Shown: piece after piece, positions 26,117-36,100 of the stretch
Layout: every line of letters begins with the position of its first letter
Numbering within the stretch: position 1 is the stretch's first letter
Source: Alistipes senegalensis
GTDB lineage: Bacteria > Pseudomonadota > Gammaproteobacteria > Burkholderiales > Burkholderiaceae_D
Length of the DNA: 64,000 nt
Assembly (NCBI GenBank): GCA_023664945.1
Contig: JAMPER010000001.1
Location: 1,003,473 to 1,067,472, forward strand
Direction: 5' to 3'
The notes under the pieces: model-generated
Told to the model about the DNA's origin: nothing
Seen by the model: the letters and a program-made list of their open reading frames with translations, nothing else
Database searches by the model: none
Translations under genes and position numbers: made by a program

Positions 26117-28459
26117 CTAGAAGCCAGTACCCAGCGTAAACTGGAAATTTTCTATTTCATCATCATCCTTGGCATTTAACGGGAAACCCATACTCAATTT
26201 CAACGGTCCCATTGGGGAAACCCAGGTAATACCGAAACCGGCCGAATAGCGTATCTCGTCAAATTTGATGCTCTGATCCTCTTCAAAAACATTACCGGCA
26301 TCAGTGAACAGGAACCAGCGCAACGTCCGGTCATAGCCCATCCCCGGGAAAGGGAAACCCAGCTCGGCATTGGCAATCACCCGCTTGGAACCACCGATAT
26401 ATTCACGATCACCATAATAGGGATTCACCTGGTAGCGGCCAAGCGAAGAACTTTCATACCCCCTGACTGTCCCGATACCGCCGGCATAAAAGTTCTTGAA
26501 TACCGGATACTTTTCCCCGCCCAGGCCTTCGCCGTAATCAATCTGCCCGTTCAGCGCAAAAGTGCCTCCCGTTCCCAGCGGCCAGTAATACTGATGCTGG
26601 TATGACGCCCGGTAATACCGCATATCGCCCAGTACAGAAAGCTCGAAGTTGGCTTTCTGCATCCGTCCTTTTGTCGGCACCAGTGAGCTGTCCCGGCTAT
26701 CCCTTGTCCAGCCTGCCGTAAGGGGAATGCCGTAAGCTGTAGCAGATCCGTCCTCTTCTCCGCCGTTATCCTTGACAAACTCAATATATTGAGCCGGACT
26801 GTCCCAGCCGACCTCAATCTTGTTATGCTCCACGCCTGCCCCCAGGAAAATCCGGTCTATCTCCGTAAAAGGAATACCAAAGCGGACATTGGCACCAAGC
26901 GTTTCCACTTTCCAGTCGCTCTCATTGATTGAAGGCGGACGCATCGTACGGTAAAACACCTCATAGCGGCGGCTGACGCCGTCATCCGTAAAATAGGGCA
27001 TCGTCTGGGAAACCGCAATCGTCTTGTAGCGGTGGCTGGTATTCACCTCCAGGCCAACCGTATTGCCCGTACCGGCAAAGTTTTCCTGCTCAATGGCAGT
27101 GGTCAGCATCAGCTTGTCACTTTGCGAAAACCCGGCGCCAACCATCAGGTTGCCGGTTGGCTTCTCCAGCACCTTCAAATTCACATCAACCTGATCTGTC
27201 GTACCGGGCACTTCCGGCGTTTCAATAGTCACCTCGCTGAAATAACCCAGCCTGTCCACCCTGTCGCGGGAAATTTTGACCTTCTCCCCTTCATACCACG
27301 AGGCCTCCATCTGGCGGAATTCCCGGCGAATCACCTCGTCACGGGTTCGGGCATTCCCGCCAATATTGATCTGGCGCACATACACGCGCTTGCCTGGATC
27401 AATAAAGAAAGTAAAAGCCACCTCCTTCTTTTCCCGGTCAATATCCGGCTGCGGATTGACATTGGCAAAGGCATAGCCAAAATTGCCCAAATAATCAGAA
27501 ATCGCCTTGGTGCTGTTGGTCAGGCGCTCCCCGGAATAAGTCTTGCCTTTTTCAAGCTGGATCAGGGCATAAATTTCCTCATCACGGCCAAACAGTTCCC
27601 CCTCAAGGTCAATATCGGATACCGTGTATTTCTCCCCTTCCCTGATATTCAACGTAATATAAATATCCTTTTTGTCAGAAGTAATGGAAACCTGCGTCGA
27701 TTCCACCTGCATCTCAATATAGCCTTCGTTCTGATAGAACGACTTCAGCTTTTCAATATCTGCCGCCAGCTTCTCCTTGGAATACTGGTCTTTCCTGGTA
27801 TACCATGTCAGCCAGCCAGGCGTGGTCAAATCCATATATTCGCGCAGCTTGCTTTCCGAATATACCTTTGCGCCTACAATCTTGATCTGGCGAATCTTGG
27901 CGATATGCCCCTCATCCACAATAAAATTGACGGCAACCCGGTTTCTCTCAACCGGCGTGATCGTCGTTGATATCTGCACCGAATAATAGCCGTGCGACAG
28001 ATACTGGCGCTTGAGTTCCTGCTCGGCACGTTCTATCAGCGCCCTGTCATAAATCCGCGCTTCACCCAGCCCGATATCCTTTAAGCCCTTGGTAATGGCA
28101 TCCTTGTCAAACTCCTTCATGCCGGTAAATGCCACGCTGGCAATAGCCGGCCGCTCCTCCACAATGACAACCAGCACGTCCCCTTCGGCATCAATGCGCA
28201 CATCCTTGAAAAAACCGGTCGCATAAAGCGTCCTGATAGCCGTTGTTGCTTTCTCATCCGTAAAAGTATCGCCAACCCGCACAGGCAGATAATTGAAAAC
28301 TGTCCCTGCTTCGGTACGCTGTATCCCCTCTACACGAATATCCCTGACGACAAACGGCTCAACAGCCATCGCCCTGCCACAAACCAGAAAAAGAAGGGCC
28401 GGCAAAAGAAAAGCCGCGCGAAACGGCAAACGAAAAAAGGAAAAAGAAAACAATTTCAT
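26117..28459 (-). CDS. bamA: Outer membrane protein assembly factor BamA
   Basis: This is the central beta-barrel of the BAM complex, which folds outer-membrane proteins. The 780-residue precursor has a signal peptide ending near CGRAMA-VEP, five POTRA domains (first VRDIRVEGIQRTEAGTVFNY) and a C-terminal 16-strand barrel. The barrel contains the conserved VRGYESSSLG motif in loop 6 and ends in NFQFTLGTGF with terminal phenylalanine. Start chosen at 28459 because it gives a proper signal peptide. The gene follows rseP by 58 bases. Confidence 0.95.
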   Translation of the reverse strand: MKLFSFSFFRLPFRAAFLLPALLFLVCGRAMAVEPFVVRDIRVEGIQRTEAGTVFNYLPVRVGDTFTDEKATTAIRTLYATGFFKDVRIDAEGDVLVVIVEERPAIASVAFTGMKEFDKDAITKGLKDIGLGEARIYDRALIERAEQELKRQYLSHGYYSVQISTTITPVERNRVAVNFIVDEGHIAKIRQIKIVGAKVYSESKLREYMDLTTPGWLTWYTRKDQYSKEKLAADIEKLKSFYQNEGYIEMQVESTQVSITSDKKDIYITLNIREGEKYTVSDIDLEGELFGRDEEIYALIQLEKGKTYSGERLTNSTKAISDYLGNFGYAFANVNPQPDIDREKKEVAFTFFIDPGKRVYVRQINIGGNARTRDEVIRREFRQMEASWYEGEKVKISRDRVDRLGYFSEVTIETPEVPGTTDQVDVNLKVLEKPTGNLMVGAGFSQSDKLMLTTAIEQENFAGTGNTVGLEVNTSHRYKTIAVSQTMPYFTDDGVSRRYEVFYRTMRPPSINESDWKVETLGANVRFGIPFTEIDRIFLGAGVEHNKIEVGWDSPAQYIEFVKDNGGEEDGSATAYGIPLTAGWTRDSRDSSLVPTKGRMQKANFELSVLGDMRYYRASYQHQYYWPLGTGGTFALNGQIDYGEGLGGEKYPVFKNFYAGGIGTVRGYESSSLGRYQVNPYYGDREYIGGSKRVIANAELGFPFPGMGYDRTLRWFLFTDAGNVFEEDQSIKFDEIRYSAGFGITWVSPMGPLKLSMGFPLNAKDDDEIENFQFTLGTGF

Positions 28460-28517
28460 GAAAACCAAACGAGCCTTTCTGAGCCTGCCGGCAAACCGCC
28501 TGCATACACTGCCCCGG

Positions 28518-29888
28518 CTATCCAAACAATCGCGTCACATCATTAAAAATGGCAAGCGAAAACAAAACCACCAGCAAGGCAAGGCCAACACGCTGCGCCA
28601 TTTCACCTGCCTGCTCGGGAATCGGCCGCCCGCTGATTGCTTCCACAGCATAATACAGCAAAAGCCCCCCATCCAGAACAGGAATAGGCAGCAAATTCAT
28701 CATGCCAATACTGATACTGATAAAAGCAATAAAATAAAGATAGCGGACCAGACCTGCCCTGGCAGTCTTGCCCGCATAATTGGCAATCGTCACAGGGCCG
28801 GTAATATTCCTGACCGAAACCTGCCCGGTAAACATTTTCCCCACCATTTTCAGCGTCAGTGCAGAAGTATCCCAGGCTTTCGTAACCCCCTTTCCCAGGG
28901 CTGTCAGGAAACCATAGCGCACATCCACCATTTCCGGCATCACCGGTATCTCCGCCTGTATAAAGCCGGCAACTGTCCCCTCCTCTTCCTCACGGCTTTC
29001 AGGCACCACCGTTATTTCAACGGGCAAATCACCACGTACAACATTTAAGAAAAGCGGCTTGCCAGGAGATTGCCTCACCTTCTGGAGAAAAGCCAGTCCA
29101 TCCTCAACCGGCTCGCCATTGACCCGAACCACCCGATCCGCTTCCCGCAAACCGGCTTTTTCGGCAATCCCATTTGGCATAACCGTTCCAATAACAGCCG
29201 GCAGCCGCCTCAAGGCAAGCCCCATCCGATCTGTGAACCCGGCATCCAGTTCCCCGATATATTGCTGTCTGAAAGGTAAAACCACCGTCTTTAATGCCGC
29301 TTTATCGCCTGGCTTCACATTTTCCGGTTCCACAGTCATCCTGACCGGCTGATTCTCCATCAGGGCTTCAACCAGCCTGAGCCGAAAATCCTGCCAGCCG
29401 GAAACAGGCAATCCATTGATACCGTCAATCCGCTCACCGCCGCGCAAACCGGCCTCCCAGGCAACCGTATTCTCCGGCACAGCGCGAAGCCTGGCCAAAG
29501 GTTCCGGCACACCATACATATACAAACCTGCCAGCAATACAATAGCAAGCAAAAAATTGGCCAGCGGGCCAGCCACAACAATCGCCACACGGCACCAGAC
29601 ATTTTTCCCCGTAAACTCCCGCTTGCGCTCTTCCGGCGTCAGCGTGCTGAGATCATCCGTTCTGGCATCCAGCAGCTTGACATATCCCCCCATAGGCAAA
29701 GCAGACAAGGCCCATTCCGTCTGGTCAGGTCCAAATTTCCGGCTAAACAGGATCTTACCCATCCCCAGTGAAAAACGCAGCACCTTCACATTGCACAGCC
29801 TGGCTACCCAATAATGTCCCAGCTCATGGGCAACAATCAGAGCAGAAAGCGCCAGCAGAAAAGCCAGTATGGTTTGCAGAAATATCAT
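28518..29888 (-). CDS. rseP: Intramembrane zinc protease RseP
   Basis: This site-2 protease cleaves the anti-sigma factor RseA and signal peptides in the inner membrane. The 456-residue protein has the zinc motif HELGH (H21, E22, H25) in its first membrane segment. Two PDZ domains follow ([40 protein letters not shown]). The second active-site segment is [15 protein letters not shown] near the C-terminus. Its ATG overlaps the dxr stop by the ATGA arrangement. It links envelope stress control to the BamA and lipid A genes downstream. Confidence 0.96.
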   Translation of the reverse strand: MIFLQTILAFLLALSALIVAHELGHYWVARLCNVKVLRFSLGMGKILFSRKFGPDQTEWALSALPMGGYVKLLDARTDDLSTLTPEERKREFTGKNVWCRVAIVVAGPLANFLLAIVLLAGLYMYGVPEPLARLRAVPENTVAWEAGLRGGERIDGINGLPVSGWQDFRLRLVEALMENQPVRMTVEPENVKPGDKAALKTVVLPFRQQYIGELDAGFTDRMGLALRRLPAVIGTVMPNGIAEKAGLREADRVVRVNGEPVEDGLAFLQKVRQSPGKPLFLNVVRGDLPVEITVVPESREEEEGTVAGFIQAEIPVMPEMVDVRYGFLTALGKGVTKAWDTSALTLKMVGKMFTGQVSVRNITGPVTIANYAGKTARAGLVRYLYFIAFISISIGMMNLLPIPVLDGGLLLYYAVEAISGRPIPEQAGEMAQRVGLALLVVLFSLAIFNDVTRLFG

Positions 29889-31072
29889 GACAACACCAGA
29901 TTATTTGCCATTTCTCTGGCAGCATGGTCATACATCAGCACACTTTCCAGCGCTGATACAGATTGTTTTACCGGTATCCCCTCCAGCACCCTGGCAACAA
30001 CATCGCCAATTTTCTTAAAACCGATGCGCCGTTCCAGAAAAGCCTGAACAGCAACCTCATTGGCCGCATTCAACACCACCGGCGCGGCGCTGCCGGCTTT
30101 AAGCGCATCATAAGCCAGTTTCAAACAGGGGAAACGGATATCATCTGGCTTTTCAAAACGAAGCGAACCCACCTGGGTCAAATCCAGCGCGCCCACACCT
30201 GATGCAGCCCGCTCCGGATAAGCCAGTGCATGGGCAATCGGTATGCGCATATCCGGATACCCCATCTGTGCAATCATGGAACCATCCACATAAGACACCA
30301 TGGAATGAATAATGCTTTGCGGGTGAATCACCACCTCAATCTGGCCAGCCTGCACGCCAAAAAGCCAGTGCGCCTCAATTACTTCCAGCCCCTTGTTCAT
30401 CATGGTAGCGGAATCAACAGAAATTTTTCTTCCCATCACCCATTTGGGATGAGCAACCGCCTGCTCCGGCGTCACTTTTTCCAGCGAATCCGGAGAATAT
30501 GCCCAAAAAGGCCCTCCCGATGCGGTCAGCACCACCTTTTCCACGCCATATTGCCGTGGAGAACGGCGATAACCTGGTGGCAAACACTGGAAAATAGCAT
30601 TATGCTCACTGTCAATAGGAAGAAGCGTCGCTCCGTTTTCCGAAACCGCATCCATAAACAGCTGGCCGGACATAACAAGCGCTTCCTTATTGGCCAGCAT
30701 TACTTTTTTTCCGGCCCGCACCGCAGCCAGAGCAGGAGCCAGTCCCGCCGCTCCGACAATAGCTGCCATAACCGCATCCGTCCCGCTGCCGGAAGCAACG
30801 TCACAAAGCGCCTTTTCCCCATACGCCACCTCGGTTTTCAATCCTCTTTCCCGCAAGGCTGCACTCAAAATACCTGCGGCACTGGCTGAACCGACTACCG
30901 CCACTTCAGGATGAAAACGCTCGCATTGAAGCAAAATGCCGTCAATCCGGCTGTTGGCTGTCAGAGCATATACCTCATAGCGATCCGGGTGACGCGACAC
31001 CACATCCAGCGTTGAAACGCCAATTGAGCCGGTTGACCCCAAAACCGTAATCCGCTGCCTCTTGGCACACAT
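29885..31072 (-). CDS. dxr: 1-deoxy-D-xylulose 5-phosphate reductoisomerase
   Basis: This makes 2-C-methyl-D-erythritol 4-phosphate, the committed step of the non-mevalonate isoprenoid pathway, with NADPH and a divalent metal. The 395-residue protein has [51 protein letters not shown], and [12 protein letters not shown] with [19 protein letters not shown]. The ATG at 31072 is used; a GTG at 31087 is also possible and would overlap cdsA. The neighbouring uppS uses products of this pathway. Confidence 0.95.
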   Translation of the reverse strand: MCAKRQRITVLGSTGSIGVSTLDVVSRHPDRYEVYALTANSRIDGILLQCERFHPEVAVVGSASAAGILSAALRERGLKTEVAYGEKALCDVASGSGTDAVMAAIVGAAGLAPALAAVRAGKKVMLANKEALVMSGQLFMDAVSENGATLLPIDSEHNAIFQCLPPGYRRSPRQYGVEKVVLTASGGPFWAYSPDSLEKVTPEQAVAHPKWVMGRKISVDSATMMNKGLEVIEAHWLFGVQAGQIEVVIHPQSIIHSMVSYVDGSMIAQMGYPDMRIPIAHALAYPERAASGVGALDLTQVGSLRFEKPDDIRFPCLKLAYDALKAGSAAPVVLNAANEVAVQAFLERRIGFKKIGDVVARVLEGIPVKQSVSALESVLMYDHAAREMANNLVLS

Positions 31073-31077
31073 TACTT

Positions 31078-31896
31078 TCACGTCCACATATGTATCAGCA
31101 CTGCCAGCGGCAGAACCGGAATCAACGAATCAATCCTGTCCAGCACACCGCCATGTCCCGGCAAAAGATGACTGCTGTCTTTAAACCCGCGGCGGCGTTT
31201 AAGCCGCGATTCAAGCAAATCTCCCAAAATGCTCATTCCGGTCAGCAAGACGGCAACCGCCAGCATGGCAATCCAGCCATACGCTTTATAAATTCTGGCA
31301 GTCAGACTGTTTTCCAGACCGGCAACAAAAACTGTAGCGACCGCAGCAAGTATAACAGCGAACAGGCCGCCTGCTGCGCCTTCCCATGTCTTGCCAGGTG
31401 AAATAGAAGGCGCCAGTTTATGCCTTCCCAAAGCACGCCCGGCAAAATAAGCGCCAATATCAGCAATATTGACCAAAATCAGCACAGACAGCAGCAAAAC
31501 AAGAGAACGGCGGTAAAAATAAAGAAAAGAGAGAAAACTGCTAAATAGACTAATACTGTAAAGCAGCTGAAAAAAACGGTCAGCCGCGCTGTGGCTGGCC
31601 GGCATCCCAAACGCCAGTGAAGGTGCCAGAAAAACCAGCCATGCGACTACCGAAAAAAAAGCCAATCCAAGATAGAGAGGCTCGCCTGCCTGATACACAA
31701 ACCCCGCAAAAAAAAGGGTTGCCGCAACTGAATAGGCAACAGGGTAGCGATTATCAAAAAGGCGAAAAGTTTCCCATGCAGCACCGGCAAAAAAGATAAC
31801 TGTTAAAACAGCAAAAGCGGTATAGGAACCGGACAACAGAACAGTTGCCAGCACAATCGCCAGGCACAAAGCAGTCAATATGCGCGTTTTCAGCAT
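31078..31896 (-). CDS. cdsA: Phosphatidate cytidylyltransferase
   Basis: This inner-membrane enzyme makes CDP-diacylglycerol from phosphatidate and CTP for all phospholipid synthesis. The 272-residue protein has about eight membrane segments. The family signature is [20 protein letters not shown] followed by [32 protein letters not shown] is also diagnostic. It begins 2 bases after the uppS stop, so translation is probably coupled. Confidence 0.95.
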   Translation of the reverse strand: MLKTRILTALCLAIVLATVLLSGSYTAFAVLTVIFFAGAAWETFRLFDNRYPVAYSVAATLFFAGFVYQAGEPLYLGLAFFSVVAWLVFLAPSLAFGMPASHSAADRFFQLLYSISLFSSFLSFLYFYRRSLVLLLSVLILVNIADIGAYFAGRALGRHKLAPSISPGKTWEGAAGGLFAVILAAVATVFVAGLENSLTARIYKAYGWIAMLAVAVLLTGMSILGDLLESRLKRRRGFKDSSHLLPGHGGVLDRIDSLIPVLPLAVLIHMWT

Positions 31897-31898
31897 CG

Positions 31899-32639
31899 TT
31901 AAGTTGTCAATTGCTCACTGATACGGCCGAATCGCCTTTCCCGCATCTGAAAAGAAGCAAGCGCGGCATCCAGCGCATTTTCATCAAAATCCGGCCAAAA
32001 AATATCGGTAAAATACAATTCGGTGTAGGCAAGCTGCCATAATAAAAAATTGGAAATACGCTGCTCGCCGCCCGTCCTGATAAAGAGATCAGGATCCGGC
32101 GCATATGCCATGGACAAATTGGCGCTGAGCTGCTCGGGCGTAAAGACACTTTGCCCCGGAAAAGTCCTCACCAGCTTTTCCATAGCCTGCATAATATCCC
32201 ACTGCCCTCCATAATTGGCGCAAACCGTCAGCGTCAGGCCGTCATTGGCAGCTGTTTTTTGTTCTGCCAACCGGATAGCTTCCTGCAATTTTTCATTCAG
32301 GCCGCTTAAATCGCCAACCACTTTCAGCCGGATATTATTCGCATGAAGGCTGGCAACCTCCTTTTCCAGTGAAGTTACAAAAAGCTCCATCAGGAAAGTA
32401 ACTTCCTCTGCCGGCCTTTTCCAATTTTCAGAGCTAAAGGCAAAAACCGTCAGAAACGCAATTTGCCGGCGGGCACAGGCCTGTACCATTCTTCTGACTG
32501 CCTCCAGCCCTTTTACATGGCCTGCCACACGGGGCAAAAAACGCTTTTTGGCCCAGCGGCCATTGCCATCCATAATGATAGCCACATGTTTTGGCACCAC
32601 TGGAGAACGTAAAGCAGAAAAAGCTGTTTTTTCAGACAT
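31899..32639 (-). CDS. uppS: Isoprenyl transferase (undecaprenyl diphosphate synthase)
   Basis: This makes the C55 lipid carrier for peptidoglycan and O-antigen from farnesyl and isopentenyl diphosphate. The 246-residue protein shows [13 protein letters not shown] with catalytic D24, [22 protein letters not shown] and [20 protein letters not shown]. The C-terminal [20 protein letters not shown] is typical. It follows frr by 20 bases. Confidence 0.95.
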   Translation of the reverse strand: MSEKTAFSALRSPVVPKHVAIIMDGNGRWAKKRFLPRVAGHVKGLEAVRRMVQACARRQIAFLTVFAFSSENWKRPAEEVTFLMELFVTSLEKEVASLHANNIRLKVVGDLSGLNEKLQEAIRLAEQKTAANDGLTLTVCANYGGQWDIMQAMEKLVRTFPGQSVFTPEQLSANLSMAYAPDPDLFIRTGGEQRISNFLLWQLAYTELYFTDIFWPDFDENALDAALASFQMRERRFGRISEQLTT

Positions 32640-32659
32640 GTTATCGGTAAAACAGCCCC

Positions 32660-33220
32660 TTAGACTGTCATGACCTCTTTTTCTTTTTCGCCGATCAGTT
32701 TGTCAATTTCCTGTACATACCTGTCCGTCAGTTTTTGCACCTCATCCTGCGCACGGCGCTCGTCATCCTCGGAACAGGTTTTATCCTTGACCATTTTTTT
32801 CAAAGTTTCATTAGCGTCACGCCTGACTGCACGTACCGCCACCTTGGCATCTTCGCCTTCTCCCTTGACAAGCTTGACCATTTCCTTTCTGCGCTCTTCA
32901 GTCAGGGCAGGCGTCGGCACCCGAATCAATTCCCCCTGGGAAGAAGGATTCAGTCCCAGATCAGAATCCCGGATAGCCTTCTCAATAGCGCTGACCAGCT
33001 TTTTCTCCCACGGCTGGACAGAAATGGTTCTGGCATCCAGCAAAGAAATATTGGCCAGCTGGTTAATCGGCGTCGGCGTACCGTAATAATCCACCTGAAT
33101 ATGGTCAAGAATTCCCGTATGGGCGCGGCCGGTACGAACCTTGGCCAAATCCGCTTTCAGCTTTTCAATGGATTTGCCCATCTTCTGGTCTGCATTCTTT
33201 TTCACATCAGTAATACTCAT
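32660..33220 (-). CDS. frr: Ribosome recycling factor
   Basis: With EF-G it splits post-termination ribosomes. The 186-residue length and sequence are standard: [20 protein letters not shown] at the N-terminal helix, [17 protein letters not shown] in domain II, and the long helices with [18 protein letters not shown]. It lies between pyrH and uppS in the conserved translation-envelope run. Confidence 0.96.
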   Translation of the reverse strand: MSITDVKKNADQKMGKSIEKLKADLAKVRTGRAHTGILDHIQVDYYGTPTPINQLANISLLDARTISVQPWEKKLVSAIEKAIRDSDLGLNPSSQGELIRVPTPALTEERRKEMVKLVKGEGEDAKVAVRAVRRDANETLKKMVKDKTCSEDDERRAQDEVQKLTDRYVQEIDKLIGEKEKEVMTV

Positions 33221-33295
33221 ACACTCCCCCGAAAAAATGGATTGCTGTTTTATCCCCCGGTTTGATACGCCAAATCCTCTACTATTGCCGGAATT

Positions 33296-34015
33296 TTACA
33301 TGTGAACCAGCGTTCCCTCGTCTTCCCCTAACAAAATCCGCTTGAGCGCCCCCTGCTTCAGGATAGAGAAAATTTTGATCGGCAACTTCTGATCGCGGCA
33401 TAACGCAAAGGCAGCCGCATCCATAACTTCCAGGTGCTTTTCAATCGCCTCGTCAAAAGTAATGGTTGGATAACGCTCGGCATTGGCATCCCGCATGGGA
33501 TCAGCCGTATAAACACCGTCTACCTTGGTGGCTTTCAGCACAATTTCTGCCCCCATCTCGGCTCCTCTTAAAGCAGCTGCCGTATCCGTTGTAAAAAAGG
33601 GATTGCCAGTTCCCGCGGCAAAAACAACCACTTTCCCCTCTTCCAGATACTGCAAAGCTTTGGGCCGGACATAGGACTCAACAACCTGGTCAATCCCGAT
33701 AGCCGACATAACCCGCGACGTTAAACCAGCCTGCTTCATGGCATCACTTAGCGCAAGGGAATTCATAACAGTCGCCAGCATACCCATATAATCGGCGGTT
33801 GCTCTGTCCATCCCTTTCGCACCAGGCGCCACCCCCCGGAAAATATTGCCGCCGCCAATGACAATAGCCATCTCCACCCCCAGCTTATTGGCCTCGACAA
33901 CATCTTCTACCATACGTTCAATCGCGGCGCGGTTGATGCCGTACTGGTCTGCTCCCATCAGCGCCTCACCTGAGAGTTTGAGGAGAATTCGTTTGTATAT
34001 GGGTGTAGCCGCCAT
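33296..34015 (-). CDS. pyrH: UMP kinase
   Basis: This phosphorylates UMP to UDP, is activated by GTP and inhibited by UTP in the family. The 239-residue amino acid kinase-fold protein has [47 protein letters not shown] and the C-terminal [10 protein letters not shown]. It is 105 bases downstream of tsf, with a terminator in between, so it may rely on read-through or its own promoter. Confidence 0.96.
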   Translation of the reverse strand: MAATPIYKRILLKLSGEALMGADQYGINRAAIERMVEDVVEANKLGVEMAIVIGGGNIFRGVAPGAKGMDRATADYMGMLATVMNSLALSDAMKQAGLTSRVMSAIGIDQVVESYVRPKALQYLEEGKVVVFAAGTGNPFFTTDTAAALRGAEMGAEIVLKATKVDGVYTADPMRDANAERYPTITFDEAIEKHLEVMDAAAFALCRDQKLPIKIFSILKQGALKRILLGEDEGTLVHM

Positions 34016-34078
34016 CTTGATTCCTTATTCCTTAGCGAAAAATAATGAAACGCCTATCCTGCAACAACCGCCAAAACT

Positions 34079-34106
34079 GTAAAAAAACGGGCCCTTGGGC
34101 CCGTTT
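34079..34106 (-). terminator. Terminator after tsf
   Basis: On the minus strand AAACGGGCCC, loop AA, GGGCCCGTTT, then T-rich sequence TTTTTAC. It lies 15 bases after the tsf stop. Confidence 0.88.
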
Positions 34107-34120
34107 CAGTTCCAGTCCAA

Positions 34121-35032
34121 TCAGGCTTGCTTGGCTGCTGCCACCTGGGCAGCGACTTCAGCAGCGAAATTGTCTTCTTTCTTTTCAAGACCTTCGCCAA
34201 CCACAAACATCGTAAACGACTGGACAGTTGCACCCGCCTCCTTGAGCATCTGTCCAACCGACTGCTTGTCATTCTTGACAAAAGGTTGATTCAGGAGCGA
34301 AACCTCTTTCAGATATTTTTGGACAGATCCTTCTATCCTCTTGGCAAGAATATCGGCACTTTGTGGCTTCTTGCCCTCTGCCGCTGCCTTGGCCGCATCC
34401 TCGTTGGCCTTTTGCAACGCAACAGAACGCTCTCTTTCGATCAACTCTGCCGGCACCGCTTCTGCAGAAAGTGCAACAGGTTTCATGGCAGCAATATGCA
34501 TAGCGACATCACGCCCCACCTGATCGTCTGCGCCTTCAAATTCAACCATCACGCCAATACGCTTGTTATGCAGATAACAAGCCAGCTTGGCTGTAGTTTC
34601 ATAACGTGCAAAACGGCGAACAGACATATTCTCGCCAATCCGTCCAACCAGTTCGGTACGGATTTCATCAACCGTTTTGCCGCCATCGGAAAGTGCCGAC
34701 AAAGCATTCACATCTGCCGGATTTTTTTCTGCAACCAGCTTGGCGCACATATCAGCCAGTTTGACAAACCCCTCATTGGTCGTCACAAAGTCTGTTTCAC
34801 AGTTCACTTCAACCAGTGCGCCACGGCCGCCGTCAATATAGGCGGCTATCACCCCTTCTGCTGTAATACGCGTAGAAGCTTTGGATGCTTTTGTACCCAG
34901 CCTTACGCGCAGAATTTCTTCTGCTTTTTCAATATTGCCCCCGGCTTCAACCAGCGCCTTTTTGCATTCCATCATGGGCGCGTCTGTCTTGGCGCGCAAC
35001 TGGCCGACCATTGCAGCGGTAATTTCCGCCAT
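34121..35032 (-). CDS. tsf: Translation elongation factor Ts
   Basis: This is the nucleotide exchange factor for EF-Tu. The 303-residue length is usual. [20 protein letters not shown] starts the N-terminal UBA-like domain, [20 protein letters not shown] and the TDF motif in [20 protein letters not shown] are conserved, and [15 protein letters not shown] closes the core. It follows rpsB by 87 bases with a terminator hairpin between, a familiar arrangement that lets S2 and EF-Ts levels differ. Confidence 0.97.
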   Translation of the reverse strand: MAEITAAMVGQLRAKTDAPMMECKKALVEAGGNIEKAEEILRVRLGTKASKASTRITAEGVIAAYIDGGRGALVEVNCETDFVTTNEGFVKLADMCAKLVAEKNPADVNALSALSDGGKTVDEIRTELVGRIGENMSVRRFARYETTAKLACYLHNKRIGVMVEFEGADDQVGRDVAMHIAAMKPVALSAEAVPAELIERERSVALQKANEDAAKAAAEGKKPQSADILAKRIEGSVQKYLKEVSLLNQPFVKNDKQSVGQMLKEAGATVQSFTMFVVGEGLEKKEDNFAAEVAAQVAAAKQA

Positions 35033-35082
35033 ATTTCCTCCCGTTCAAGGATGCCTGCTGCATCCGGATTATTTTCTGTTTC

Positions 35083-35111
35083 AAAAAAGGCCGCTGCCTT
35101 CAGGCAGCGGC
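35083..35111 (-). terminator. Intercistronic terminator between rpsB and tsf
   Basis: GCCGCTGCC, loop TGAA, GGCAGCGGC, then six T on the minus strand. It starts 9 bases after the rpsB stop and probably allows partial read-through into tsf. Confidence 0.88.
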
Positions 35112-35119
35112 ACCTCCAT

Positions 35120-35866
35120 TTATTCCTCTTTGGCAGACTGCTCGTCGCTGCCTTCACCCTTTGCTGTCTCAAGCACATCCTGCAAAGAACTGGCCTTGCC
35201 TTCCAGAATGGCATCCGCAACGCCGCGGGCATAAAGCTGGATAGCACGGGAAGAATCATCATTACCCGGAATAACATAAGCCAGCCCATCCGGCGAATGG
35301 TTGGTATCCACCACGCCAATAACCGGAATACCCAGCTTCATGGCTTCTGTCACAGCTCCCTTGTGGTAGCCCACATCAACAACAAAAAGGGCATCCGGCA
35401 AACCATTCATATCCTTGATGCCGCCAATGGCTTTGTCCAGCTTGGCAACCTCGCGCATATACATCAGCCCTTCCTTCTTGCTCATTTTCTCAACAGAGCC
35501 GTCTTCTACTGCCGCTTCCATATCCTTTAAGCGTTTAATGGAAGTACGGATAGTTTTATAGTTGGTCAGCATACCGCCAAGCCAGCGCTGGTCAACATAG
35601 GGCATACCGGCCCGCTGGGCTTCTGCCGCAATAATGTCGCGCGCCTGCCTTTTCGTACCCACCATCAGGATGGTGCCGCGGTTTGCCGCAAGCTGGCGAA
35701 TATAATTCATCGCCTCATGGTACATCGCCATGGTTTTTTCAAGATTGACAATATGGATCTTGTTGCGGTGACCAAAAATATACGGGGCCATTTTCGGGTT
35801 CCAGAATCGCGTCTGGTGGCCAAAATGAACGCCTGCTTCCAGCATTTCACGCATTGTAACGGACAT
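35120..35866 (-). CDS. rpsB: 30S ribosomal protein S2
   Basis: This 248-residue ribosomal protein of the small subunit body shows [55 protein letters not shown] and [20 protein letters not shown], all family hallmarks. The C-terminal 20 residues are acidic and Ser-rich. It is the first gene of the long minus-strand run. Start supported by CTGGAGATATTTT. A long 5' leader with pairing potential suggests S2 autoregulation. Confidence 0.97.
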   Translation of the reverse strand: MSVTMREMLEAGVHFGHQTRFWNPKMAPYIFGHRNKIHIVNLEKTMAMYHEAMNYIRQLAANRGTILMVGTKRQARDIIAAEAQRAGMPYVDQRWLGGMLTNYKTIRTSIKRLKDMEAAVEDGSVEKMSKKEGLMYMREVAKLDKAIGGIKDMNGLPDALFVVDVGYHKGAVTEAMKLGIPVIGVVDTNHSPDGLAYVIPGNDDSSRAIQLYARGVADAILEGKASSLQDVLETAKGEGSDEQSAKEE

Positions 35867-35988
35867 AAAATATCTCCAGGGTTAGGTCTTGAACACAGCC
35901 GGAAACCTGGTTAGGCACCCTTGTCGGCCATGCTCGCGATTTCAATAAAAGATAAAACGGGAAATGTTTCCGTCATTTAACCGGAAAC
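35867..35988 (-). promoter_or_regulatory. Predicted rpsB 5' leader, possible S2 autoregulatory element
   Basis: The transcript from the candidate promoter would have about a 120-base leader. A 7-pair hairpin (GTTTCCG / CGGAAAC, loop 9) lies at its 5' end. Near the start codon, CCAGG can pair with CCTGG of the ribosome binding site CCTGGAG. GGTTAGG on the plus strand occurs twice, 29 bases apart. Function is inferred from position and pairing. Confidence 0.4.
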
Positions 35989-35994
35989 GGCAGT

Positions 35995-36023
35995 ATTGTA
36001 CTGGAAATCCCCACAGACACCAA
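35995..36023 (-). promoter_or_regulatory. Candidate sigma-70 promoter of rpsB
   Basis: On the minus strand TTGGTG, a 17-base spacer and TACAAT (five of six matches to the -10 consensus) are found. The -35 match is weak (three of six). Confidence 0.5.
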
Positions 36024-36100
36024 CGTGTTATCAGATAAAAACAAGGAAAACGTTTCCACTGCCTTGCATATCGTGCTTACATATCAAAGAAAAACATGAA

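Noticed and set aside
27032-27970. A 312-codon plus-strand frame inside bamA
   Set aside because: It is a shadow of the bamA coding strand.
34127-35530. A 467-codon plus-strand frame across tsf and rpsB
   Set aside because: It is antisense to two essential translation genes and spans their terminator; it is Cys/His/Phe-rich and without domain similarity.
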